Of a DNA stretch of 64,000 nucleotides, positions 54,478-62,750 are shown in pieces; position 1 is the stretch's first letter; each line of letters opens with the position of its first letter. The DNA comes from Enterococcus sp. DIV0212c (GTDB taxonomy: Bacteria > Bacillota > Bacilli > Lactobacillales > Enterococcaceae): positions 1-64,000 of the forward strand of contig NZ_JAFREN010000015.1 in NCBI RefSeq assembly GCF_017377505.1, given 5' to 3'. Below the pieces are notes generated by a model. It searched no databases. It saw only the letters and a program-made list of their open reading frames with translations, and was not told where the DNA came from. The position numbers and the translations under genes are program-made.

Positions 54478-54580
54478 TCGAAGGACTCACCGTCCAAGCA
54501 TTGATGACATAAAAAGCAATGGAAACGTGCAAGCATTTATCCACGTAAAAAGGTCTGGTAAAGTAGCTAAGCTGCAATAA
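54461..54580 (+). pseudogene. Short out-of-frame coding remnant before the tail genes
   Basis: In the +1 frame relative to the previous fragment, 39 codons (including RRTHRPSIDDIKSN and FIHVKRSGKVAKLQ) run open to a TAA with no start codon. It looks like the end of another phage structural gene, or a frameshifted continuation of the preceding frame. The 5' edge of the tail module is therefore probably decayed. Confidence 0.3.
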
Positions 54581-54611
54581 AAAATAAGCAATCAAGAGGA
54601 GAGAATCAATT

Positions 54612-55169
54612 ATGGAAAAAGCAATTCATGGTAAAAATGTCAAATTAATGTTTCGTTTATTAAAGGAACGTGCACACAAAAAAGCGGGGTTACTAGCATT
54701 AGAAATGAGTCATACGTATAACCGCGAAACAAACGTAGAAACACAAGCGACTAAAGATGGAAGTGTAGCTACCGGCGGCAGTATCGAATCAAATATCGAA
54801 ATGGAATTTCTAAAAACAAATACAGAGGTTTTCAGTATGCTAGAGTATGCTTATGAAAATGGTGAAGAGATCGAAGTATGGCGAATTTTCTTTGACAATC
54901 CAGTAGAAGGTGTAAAACGTAAGTATAAAGCGCAATACGGTACTGGTATCTTAGGAAACTTCCCAGATGCTGCAGAAGCTGAAAGTAATGCATCTGTTTC
55001 GACGATGTTAAATCTAAATGGTTTATTAGTGAATGGAGAAGCGACAGTGGACGCTGAAAATGATGAGCTAGCGAAAGCATTCTTCTACGATACTGTGGTA
55101 GATGCTAAACCAGAAGAACCCAAAGCTATTTACGAGCCACAAACAACACCAACAGCGCCAGCTGAATAA
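54612..55169 (+). CDS. Major tail (tube) protein, TP901-1 family
   Basis: 185 aa, the typical size of TP901-1-type major tail proteins. The N-terminal GKNVKLMFRL, the T-K-D-G-S-V-A-T-G-G stretch (about 55-66), and MEFLKTNTEVFSML (about 73) fit the family. It would form the tail tube. GAGGAGAG precedes the ATG. It is first intact gene of the module; no head or portal genes are upstream. Confidence 0.87.
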   Translation: MEKAIHGKNVKLMFRLLKERAHKKAGLLALEMSHTYNRETNVETQATKDGSVATGGSIESNIEMEFLKTNTEVFSMLEYAYENGEEIEVWRIFFDNPVEGVKRKYKAQYGTGILGNFPDAAEAESNASVSTMLNLNGLLVNGEATVDAENDELAKAFFYDTVVDAKPEEPKAIYEPQTTPTAPAE

Positions 55170-55257
55170 ATATTGATTTAATCAAACATGACGATGTAGA
55201 GGCAAGACTCGTTCAGTTTTGTCTCTCATTGTTAAAAAACTTATTGGAGGAATAACC

Positions 55258-55665
55258 ATGGCTAAAAAAGCAACGAAAGCAGTAGTAACGATCGCAGACA
55301 AAAAATATCCTTTGATTTTTGGATTCAAATTTTTAAATGAAATCAATGCACTTCCAAAAGAGTCGGAACAAGTAGATAATTTAACACTATTGATCGGTGG
55401 ATTGATTGATGGTGATCCTAACGCATTAAAATTAGTTCTAATTGCAAGTTTAAGCACGTATGATGAGTTGGACGAACGTGACATCATTGAATACTTAGAA
55501 ACGTCAGATGAGGTTGAAGTACTTTTTGAAAATTTTATCGAGTTCTTAACATCGGCGCCGTTGTTGAAAAAACGAACGATGAAGATCAAAGCGACGATCG
55601 AACAAATGATGAAAACGGTCGAAGCGCAAGCCAAAGCCGGTTTGGAGCAAGCTATGACGAAATAG
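55258..55665 (+). CDS. Tail assembly chaperone, N-terminal (gpG-like) frame
   Basis: 135 aa from the ATG at 55258 (GGAGG 7 bases before). The beginning, with YPLIFGFKFLNEIN (about 17), matches the TAC_12-type chaperones of siphophages. In lambda-like phages this gene makes a second, longer product by -1 frameshifting into the next frame. Here the next frame (ending at 56024) is open backwards into this gene, past its own ATG. A possible slip site is G-AAA-AAA at 55566-55572. The chaperones coat the tape measure during tail assembly. Confidence 0.82.
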   Translation: MAKKATKAVVTIADKKYPLIFGFKFLNEINALPKESEQVDNLTLLIGGLIDGDPNALKLVLIASLSTYDELDERDIIEYLETSDEVEVLFENFIEFLTSAPLLKKRTMKIKATIEQMMKTVEAQAKAGLEQAMTK

Positions 55666-55718
55666 TTCTTAGCTGTTTTCGTTATTTTTCAGATATAACA
55701 TTAAAAGAAATCGAGCGA

Positions 55719-56024
55719 ATGACTCCTTGGGAATATTCATTGAGAACGAAAGCTTATTTACTGAACGAAAATGAAAAAGAACGAAGAGTATATGCGACCG
55801 CTTTTGCTAATCGTTTATTTAAGGCGGAGAAAAAGGGACGTTTCGCTATAAAAGATGTAAAAAGTATTTATGATTACGAGAAAAATGAGCAAAGGATTTT
55901 AGCGGATTTTAAACAAAAAAGTATTCAAAAACAGGAGAATACTGAAGATTTGTATGAAATGCGTAAACGTCTTTTACTAGCAAAAGAAGTAGTGGCAAAA
56001 AAGAACAAGGGAGGAGGTAAATAA
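55719..56024 (+). CDS. Tail assembly chaperone, second (gpT-like) frame
   Basis: 101 aa if started at the ATG at 55719. The frame is open upstream from about 55540, and the stretch just before the ATG, YDEIVLSCFRYFSDITLKEIER, looks coding (with the following TPWEYSL). There is no ribosome binding site at 55719. It is therefore probably expressed as a -1 frameshift extension of the preceding chaperone. Its stop overlaps the tape measure start (TAATG). Confidence 0.75.
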   Translation: MTPWEYSLRTKAYLLNENEKERRVYATAFANRLFKAEKKGRFAIKDVKSIYDYEKNEQRILADFKQKSIQKQENTEDLYEMRKRLLLAKEVVAKKNKGGGK

Positions 56025-59000
56025 TGGAAAAAACAAACGAATTAAAAAGTTCGATTACCCAGACAACTCAATTTTTAGAGGCGTTTTCGAAAACAGCACA
56101 ATCGGTTAGTCAGGTAAGTATTCAGTTAGGTAATGATATAGGAACAGTTGCAGGATCTATGGATTTGCTAGGTGCTTCAACTGGTTTAGTATCGAATATT
56201 TTAAAAGAATATGGGGAATCTAGAGAGACTTTTAGTAATGTTAAAGATGGTTTAGTGATTTTGAATCAAACACTTGGTAGTGATTTTTTAAATAGTATTT
56301 CAAGTACAGGGAGTAAGATTTCAGAATTTTTCTCAAACATTGAATCATCAGCAACAACAGCAATGTCCAACTTTCGTTCTACTATCGAAGAATCTGGTGG
56401 ATCTATTCTTTTTTTTCAAGATAAAATCAGTGGAATGGCTACAAGTACAACTGAATTATTTGGAAGTATGGGTTCTTTTGTCACATCTTCAATGAGTAGT
56501 CTAGGAGCTGCAATGAAAGAGGCAGGCGGAGTCGTTCCCTTCTTTCAAAGTACACTTGGAAATATGGCAACAAGTGCAATAGGTTCTATGAAAAATATAG
56601 GTCAATCAGCCATGATCGGAATGACTGGTTTCAAACTTTCGATTGCAAATGCAGGAGGGATCATGCCCGTTTTTCAAACTCAGATTGCCAATATGACTAC
56701 TGGGGCAATGGGAATCTTTAAAGCACTTGGAGCTTTTCTACTAGGTAATCCAATTGGACTTGGGCTAGCTTTGATTATTGCCGCCGTTGCAGCAATGACA
56801 GTTGCTTGGAAATCAAACTTCAATAATATTCAAGGGTTTGTCTCTTCTGCCTTTGACGTTATCAAGGGATCGGTTACAAGTTTAGCACCTGTCTTTAATC
56901 AGCTAATGTCTGTATTAAAACCAGTGGGCGCTTTTTTAATTGAGACTCTAGTGGTTGCGGCAGCAGCGGTAGTTGACGCCTTCAGATTTTTAGTGGTGTC
57001 TGTTATGTCTGTTGTGAATGGCTTTATGACACTATTAACACTAGGAAAGAGTGTTTGGAAACTTCTAACGGGTGATTTCAAAGGTGCTGATGAGGAATTT
57101 AGTAAAGTCAAAGATAGTATCAGTGGAATTGTCGACGATTTCAAAAATTTAGGCGAGAATTCAGCTGTTAAAGGTGTATTGACTGAATCAACGAAAGAAC
57201 TTGGAAAAGAAGCCGCCATCACAGGTGAGCAAGTCAAAGAAATGGGTGAATCCTACAAGACAAGTTTAGATGAAGCTGGAACGAGGATTGACAGCTTAAA
57301 ATCTAAATATTCCGAAGTTGGACAAGCAGCAATTACAGCCTTTTCAGGTGAAGGAATGGAACAATCAACAGCCCGTTATGAAGCAGCAGAACAAATCATG
57401 GGACGACATGCTGATACTATGAAATCAATGAAAGAAAAAGTTGGCGAAGAACTTGCAAAAGCTGATGAATTAACAGGTGAAAAACAAATTGCTGCACAGA
57501 GTAATGCCTATTCAATGATGATTACTGAAGCTAGTATCGGCTCTAGTGAAATGTTGACCATTGCAAATGCGAACAAAGAAATGCTGCTAAGCAATAAAAC
57601 TCTTGAAGGTCAGGAACTATCCGAAGAACAACGGAAAACACTACAAGAGCAAAATAACGTAGTTCGTGAAGGTTTAATGGAACAACAACAATTACTCATA
57701 GAAGCAAGCCAAAATAAATTGAAATTAGGCCAACAACTAAGTGAAACTGAACTACAAGCAACAGTTAGTGCTACGCAAGCTCTTTATCAAAATAGAAAAG
57801 AGCAGATGGTCACGAATGAAGAAGAAATTGCTTCTTTACAAAATCAAATCAATGAAACATCTGATGAAGTACAAAAAGCAAATTTAAATCAGCAACTTAC
57901 AGCTTTATCATTACACAATGAACAAGCCAAAGAGCAACAAACTCAAGCTGGTGTCGACATGTTGACGATGTTACAGCAAAATGAACAGCTAAAAGCTGAA
58001 ACAGTCTCTAATGGTCTAAAAGGGATGGGCGAAATGACGGGGCAAGAATTGGCCTATATTGTAAGCAAATATGGTGAATCAAATAATAGTGTCAACGATC
58101 AAATGACCGTGCTTGCTGGGATTTTACAAAGTAGAGGACTTGAAGCTAATGACAGTCTTGTAACAGCTTTACAAAGTGGTGATCTGACTCAAGTTGGCGC
58201 ACAATTAAGTCAAAATGCAGTAGCTGGAATCAGTAGCCTGCCAGATGAATTATTTCTACAAGGTGATATTGGGAAGAATAAATTGATTGAGGGATTGAAA
58301 TCAGGAGAGCTAGATGCTAATGAGGTCGGGGCATTGTTGATTAGTTCAATGAATACTGGTTCAGCTTCTAAAATCGGAGATGTTCAAACTGGAAGTAAAT
58401 TAATTTCAACAGCTGCAACGGATACATTGAAACAAAGAGATACCCAATTTAATGCAGCCGGTGGAGGTAATACAGGTGCTTATGCCGTAGGGGTTGTACA
58501 ACATAAAGATCAAGCAGAAAGTGCTGGGCGTGAAATTGGGATAGCTGCTAGTAATGCAGCAAAATCAGTAGATTTTAATTCAGTAGGCTCAAATATGGCA
58601 GCTGGTGTTGCTGCAGGGATAAATGAAGGAAGAGAAACAGCTGTTGAAGCGATGCGTCAATTGGTAAATGCAGTAAACGAAGAAGCGAAGAAAAAAGCTA
58701 TAATCAAATCCCCTTCAAGACTATTTAGAGATACTGTGGGTAAATTTATCGCACAAGGTGTGGCAGTCGGCATCGAAGAAGATACAGACGTTGCAGTTGC
58801 AAGCGCCAGAAATATGGTCACTGAAATTCAAAATGCTGTATCAAATACCAATGCCAATACACCTACAGCAACAGTAAAAGTAGAACATGATGTGCAAAAT
58901 AGTATGGTCAATCAAATACATGAGATGATCGAAACTATCAAAAATATGAAAGTCGTTTTAGAAAGTGGTGCCTTGGTTGGCGGAATTGGCAATCAAATGG

Positions 59001-59047
59001 ACGGCTTTTTAGGAAATCAAGCAGGCTTTACAGGGAGGTATCGCTAA
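56024..59047 (+). CDS. Tail tape measure protein
   Basis: 1007 aa. It has predicted helical, Gln/Ser/Thr/Ala-rich sequence, a hydrophobic region (about 230-262 and 290-345) usual in tape measures, and a C-terminal IKSPSRLFRDTVGKFIAQG motif (about 900) seen in many siphophages. Near the start are three repeats of about 44 residues ending in GG-x-x-x-FFQ or VFQ (about 125, 170 and 212). The rule of about 1.5 angstrom per residue would give a tail near 150 nm. GGAGGAGG precedes the start, which overlaps the previous stop. Confidence 0.92.
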   Translation: MEKTNELKSSITQTTQFLEAFSKTAQSVSQVSIQLGNDIGTVAGSMDLLGASTGLVSNILKEYGESRETFSNVKDGLVILNQTLGSDFLNSISSTGSKISEFFSNIESSATTAMSNFRSTIEESGGSILFFQDKISGMATSTTELFGSMGSFVTSSMSSLGAAMKEAGGVVPFFQSTLGNMATSAIGSMKNIGQSAMIGMTGFKLSIANAGGIMPVFQTQIANMTTGAMGIFKALGAFLLGNPIGLGLALIIAAVAAMTVAWKSNFNNIQGFVSSAFDVIKGSVTSLAPVFNQLMSVLKPVGAFLIETLVVAAAAVVDAFRFLVVSVMSVVNGFMTLLTLGKSVWKLLTGDFKGADEEFSKVKDSISGIVDDFKNLGENSAVKGVLTESTKELGKEAAITGEQVKEMGESYKTSLDEAGTRIDSLKSKYSEVGQAAITAFSGEGMEQSTARYEAAEQIMGRHADTMKSMKEKVGEELAKADELTGEKQIAAQSNAYSMMITEASIGSSEMLTIANANKEMLLSNKTLEGQELSEEQRKTLQEQNNVVREGLMEQQQLLIEASQNKLKLGQQLSETELQATVSATQALYQNRKEQMVTNEEEIASLQNQINETSDEVQKANLNQQLTALSLHNEQAKEQQTQAGVDMLTMLQQNEQLKAETVSNGLKGMGEMTGQELAYIVSKYGESNNSVNDQMTVLAGILQSRGLEANDSLVTALQSGDLTQVGAQLSQNAVAGISSLPDELFLQGDIGKNKLIEGLKSGELDANEVGALLISSMNTGSASKIGDVQTGSKLISTAATDTLKQRDTQFNAAGGGNTGAYAVGVVQHKDQAESAGREIGIAASNAAKSVDFNSVGSNMAAGVAAGINEGRETAVEAMRQLVNAVNEEAKKKAIIKSPSRLFRDTVGKFIAQGVAVGIEEDTDVAVASARNMVTEIQNAVSNTNANTPTATVKVEHDVQNSMVNQIHEMIETIKNMKVVLESGALVGGIGNQMDGFLGNQAGFTGRYR

Positions 59048-59766
59048 TGGCCATTGAAATAAATGAATATATCGAAATGGGTCGCTTCAATAGTAAAGAT
59101 GCTGGTTATTATGTTTTAGAACACGATGCCCCCAGTCCAGATGAACAAGAAATTATTGAAAGTGTTCCTTTTATGCAAGGGATTTATGATTTTTCAAGGT
59201 TATTGGGTGAACGTGTTTTTGATAATCGCAAGCTCACAGTGAAATTATATCGTCCGTTAACAAATTATGAGGAACGAAAGCGTTTAGAACAAGAAGCCAA
59301 AGAACAGTTGATGTTAAATGACATATCGGCAATCACTGATTCATGGTTGGATGGGTGTCACTGGTTAGGTAAATGTACAAGTGTAAGTGCAGAGGACGAT
59401 CAGAGTCGAAATTCACTGACATTAACGTTAAGCTTTGATTGTTATCCATTTGCTTTGAAAGATGCTGCCGGATATACTGACGAATTCGATGTTGATTGTT
59501 TTGTCGACGGCGTAGATCAGTGGACTGGTTTTTGGGTGAAAGGTCAACGAACTATTTTGTTGATCAATGAAGGTGTAAATGCAACGAGCCCAATTATTAC
59601 GGCAACTGAAAAAATGCAATTGATTACAGAAGCTGGGGAATCATTAGATATTCAAAAAGGGCAAAACCAAGATTTGTTCTTTAAATTAAAAAGAGGAGAA
59701 AATCGCCTCACGATTCTTGGAAACGGCCATATTCGATTTATTACTGAGACTGAGGTGATGGTGTAA
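59047..59766 (+). CDS. Distal tail protein (Dit)
   Basis: 239 aa of the Sipho_tail family. It has the typical N-terminal NSKDAGYYVLEHDAPSP and RVFDNRKLTVKL (about 60), with a second, galectin-like domain from about 150. Dit forms the hub that joins the tail tube to the baseplate. It begins by TAATG overlap with the tape measure gene and ends by TAATG overlap with the next gene, so the three are translationally coupled. Confidence 0.87.
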   Translation: MAIEINEYIEMGRFNSKDAGYYVLEHDAPSPDEQEIIESVPFMQGIYDFSRLLGERVFDNRKLTVKLYRPLTNYEERKRLEQEAKEQLMLNDISAITDSWLDGCHWLGKCTSVSAEDDQSRNSLTLTLSFDCYPFALKDAAGYTDEFDVDCFVDGVDQWTGFWVKGQRTILLINEGVNATSPIITATEKMQLITEAGESLDIQKGQNQDLFFKLKRGENRLTILGNGHIRFITETEVMV

Positions 59767-61178
59767 TGTACCGGGTAACGCTTTTCAAGGATGCTCAAGA
59801 TAAAAAAGGAACAGTGATACATGAACCAGCCAATTTCGGAAATAAAGTGAACTCAGGTGATTTGGAACTTTCTTTGGAAGGATTAGGGATCAGTACGTTT
59901 GAATTTTCGATCAATGTCAATAATCCCTTATATAGAAAAGCAGAGCCTATCGTTAATTTAGTCACGGTTTCTGATCGAAATGGCCAATTATTCAAAGGAA
60001 GAGTTGCAAAAATTTCTAATGTGATGAACAGTCAAGGCCATTTTATCGAAAAAATATTGTGTGAAGATCAAAAAGCATTTCTGTATGACAGTACGCAAAA
60101 ATATATGAAATCTAAAGTAATGACTGTTCGTCAGTTTTTAGAAAAGATATTGAATGAACACAATACTCAAGTAGAATCGTATAAAAAGATTTATATAGGG
60201 ACTGTAACTGTCACAGATTCTGAACAAATTTACCGTGGTTCAGACTATGGTAAAACAGCAGAAGTGATTAAAAATCAGTTGCTTGATCGTTTAGGCGGAT
60301 ATTTGATTCTTAGAGAAAAAAATGACCAATTGTATTTAGATTATTTAGCAGATTATGGTTCAACGTCTAACACTCCGTTACAAATCGCCCGTAATTTAAA
60401 AAGTGCTAGCCGTGAAATCGATATTTCGGAATTAGCTACGAGAATCGTACCTACAGGTAAAGATTTAGAAACAGACAGTACAACAGATGCGCAAACGAAT
60501 CAATTTCGTCCTAAAACTACGATTGAGAGTGTCAATGATGGCAAAAACTTTTTAGAAGATGCATCACTTGTTAAAAAATTTGGCGTGATTCAATCAATCG
60601 TCGACTTTCCTAATATAACCGATAAAAATACTTTAAAACTTAGAGCACAGGAATATCTCAACAATCAACGTTTGATGCTGGTTACCTGGAGTGCAGAAGT
60701 AGTCGAACTAGGTTTACTAGACAATCGCTATGAAATCATTAAGTTGGGGAATTCATATCCAGTATCCAATCCTTATTTGTACGAAAAAGAAACATTGCAA
60801 GTAATCGAGAAAAAAATCGATATTTTAAATCCGCAAAAAATCAGATTAACGATTGGTAGTGGAAAAAAGACATTTTCCCAATATCAGTTAGAGTATAAAG
60901 GAATGCGGGAAACATTAGAAACAGTAAAGACAAACGTCGGAGCAAGCAGTCGAACAATTGATAACTTAAAAATACAAGCGCAACAGTTAGAAAATCAGAC
61001 CGCTATTTTACCACATGTCGAACAAACTTTAAATCAACAACAAGAAGGATTACAAGAACAATCCAATACGTTGAATGAGCAAAAAGAAAGGATTCAAACA
61101 CAAGAAATACAATTAACAGAACAACAAAAGAAAATAGAAGAACTCTATACATTAGTAAAAGAATTACAGAAAAAGTAG
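59766..61178 (+). CDS. Tail-associated protein (Prophage_tail/endopeptidase-like), Tal type
   Basis: 470 aa. The N-terminal about 380 residues match the Prophage_tail (gp18-like) hub domain (for example SASREIDISELATRIVPTG, near 215). The C-terminal about 80 residues are a Gln/Glu-rich coiled coil. No lytic (CHAP, lysozyme, NlpC) domain is fused, so wall degradation is not evident. It would form the tip baseplate hub. Confidence 0.82.
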   Translation: MYRVTLFKDAQDKKGTVIHEPANFGNKVNSGDLELSLEGLGISTFEFSINVNNPLYRKAEPIVNLVTVSDRNGQLFKGRVAKISNVMNSQGHFIEKILCEDQKAFLYDSTQKYMKSKVMTVRQFLEKILNEHNTQVESYKKIYIGTVTVTDSEQIYRGSDYGKTAEVIKNQLLDRLGGYLILREKNDQLYLDYLADYGSTSNTPLQIARNLKSASREIDISELATRIVPTGKDLETDSTTDAQTNQFRPKTTIESVNDGKNFLEDASLVKKFGVIQSIVDFPNITDKNTLKLRAQEYLNNQRLMLVTWSAEVVELGLLDNRYEIIKLGNSYPVSNPYLYEKETLQVIEKKIDILNPQKIRLTIGSGKKTFSQYQLEYKGMRETLETVKTNVGASSRTIDNLKIQAQQLENQTAILPHVEQTLNQQQEGLQEQSNTLNEQKERIQTQEIQLTEQQKKIEELYTLVKELQKK

Positions 61179-61186
61179 GTGGAAAA

Positions 61187-61918
61187 ATGCCGGAACAAAA
61201 ATTTTATGACACTCAACCCACAGGTGAAAATCATGAGGTCGACTACAAAGATCCTACAGATGTAGACGAAATCGAAGAAGCTATTAAATTCGGTGTCATA
61301 GATCCATTAACGCAAAAATACGCATTGTGGGTAAGAACCAAAATGTGGCGGCGTCATGTAAGGGAAGCTATTGCTAGAATTTCGGAATACTCTAGCGTTT
61401 TATTTAATCGAATCAAAGAAATTGCTGAAAAAACTGAAAAAAGACAAACTCAAGTTGAACAGCGACAAACGATAATAGAAGATCAATTTAGAGAGGTTCA
61501 ACAGAATGCAACGGTAGATAGTGAATTGATTAATGCGAGAAGCAGTGAACTGTATGGGAAATTTCCAGTGTTGGATGATCGATTAGAAAATATTGAGCAG
61601 TTACTTGTTAAATTCTTACCAATAGGTTTTGATATAACTCTTCAACATGATCTGGGTATACAGCCAGAAATCAACGTTCGAACATGGACACATGGAATTG
61701 GAGTCATGGATATAGGAACAGAACCTGTAGGACTATTCGGAGGTTCGGCAAGTCAGTCTATACCTTGTCAGATTACACATGTTGGTGCTAGTGAAAGTAT
61801 TGTGTCGCTACCAGTTGAATATAAAACGGATGCAAAAATTATGATGATAGATGAATTGAATTATATGCTCGTTGACGAGGAGAATCTACGTTCGATTATG
61901 TTTGAACTACGTAAATAA
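61187..61918 (+). CDS. Baseplate/tail structural protein (BppU-like)
   Basis: 243 aa. The N-terminal PTDVDEIEEAIKFGV...LWVRTKMWRRHVREAIARISEYS portion is common in enterococcal and listerial baseplate proteins, followed by a coiled coil (about 85-145) and a beta-rich C-terminal domain. It probably links the hub to the receptor-binding protein. The family name is a guess from position and pattern. Confidence 0.6.
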   Translation: MPEQKFYDTQPTGENHEVDYKDPTDVDEIEEAIKFGVIDPLTQKYALWVRTKMWRRHVREAIARISEYSSVLFNRIKEIAEKTEKRQTQVEQRQTIIEDQFREVQQNATVDSELINARSSELYGKFPVLDDRLENIEQLLVKFLPIGFDITLQHDLGIQPEINVRTWTHGIGVMDIGTEPVGLFGGSASQSIPCQITHVGASESIVSLPVEYKTDAKIMMIDELNYMLVDEENLRSIMFELRK

Positions 61919-61933
61919 GAAGGGGGAAAAAAG

Positions 61934-62545
61934 ATGGAATTAGAAAAGATTTATAGAGGAATGGAAAATGGAGCAGAAACGATTCAGGGTAATTTTGAAA
62001 ACACTGTAACAAAAACAAGTGATCAAGATATCACAGGGTCTAAGAATTTTATTCAAGCACCTTTATTTGCAGGGATGAAATTATTAGATGAAGGTAATTT
62101 TCAGCTATCTGTTGTAGATGGAAAGGAAGGGCAACTATCGGGTACAGCTTTGAATGGGAAGATAGTTGGGTTTGGTAATACTGTTGGTAATCTTTTGGGA
62201 GCATCTGGGCAAACGCCTGTTACAGTAAACAAAACAACGCATGAAGCCATTGTTAATAAAGATGGGTATTATGCAATTTTGATTCAATCTTGGTGTCAAC
62301 CATCAGGGACTGTTGATGGTTATTGGTACTATAATTTTGTTAAAAATGGTGTGAGAGCAGGCGGTGAAGATCGAATTGCAGGTTGGGGATCAAATGCTTG
62401 GAAGAATAGAAATGATGGTTTTGGAATTTATTATGGTAGACTAAAAAAAGGAGATCGCTTAGGAGCAACGATTGAAACTAATATTACAGGACAGATAATT
62501 AGTTGTGGCCTAAAAACGGCTATTTTTGTTAGATTGCAAGATTAG
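61934..62545 (+). CDS. Tail fibre/receptor-binding protein with C1q-like tip
   Basis: 203 aa. Residues 1-75 give a short phage collar/fibre stem (SDQDITGSKNFIQAPLF, about 30). The C-terminal about 110 residues form a beta-rich domain with NKDGYYAILIQSW, GGEDRIAGW and LKKGDRLGATIET, patterned like C1q/TNF-type jelly rolls found on phage tips. It would bind the target cell. The last gene of the module; a terminator follows. Confidence 0.65.
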   Translation: MELEKIYRGMENGAETIQGNFENTVTKTSDQDITGSKNFIQAPLFAGMKLLDEGNFQLSVVDGKEGQLSGTALNGKIVGFGNTVGNLLGASGQTPVTVNKTTHEAIVNKDGYYAILIQSWCQPSGTVDGYWYYNFVKNGVRAGGEDRIAGWGSNAWKNRNDGFGIYYGRLKKGDRLGATIETNITGQIISCGLKTAIFVRLQD

Positions 62546-62574
62546 GAGTAGCTATATAAAATTTTATAAATTAA

Positions 62575-62620
62575 AAAGAGTGAGATAATAATGATTTTTT
62601 CTGATTATCTCACTCTTTAA
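62575..62620 (+). terminator. Terminator after the tail module
   Basis: AAAGAGTGAGATAAT (62575-62589) and ATTATCTCACTCTTT (62604-62618) are a perfect 15-bp stem. No lysis gene lies between the last tail gene and it. Confidence 0.85.
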
Positions 62621-62750
62621 TTGGTAATTAAAATAAACTCAAATTGATAATTTCCCTAAAGTTTTTCCAAAATCATCAAGTCTATACTTTCTTTTCTTCC
62701 TATAGAAAGTTATAATAAAAGGCGTATGATTTAAGGAAAAGGGATGACGA

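Noticed and set aside
55182..55634. 150-codon minus-strand frame over the tail chaperone
   Set aside because: It overlaps a strong gene with good start and context; composition is serine- and phenylalanine-rich, as expected of a shadow frame.
56899..57237. 112-codon minus-strand frame within the tape measure
   Set aside because: Shadow of the tape measure reading frame, with no start signal.
52130..62620. Intact prophage
   Set aside because: No integrase, repressor, terminase, portal, capsid, holin or endolysin, and no duplicate of the tRNA 3' end in the window.
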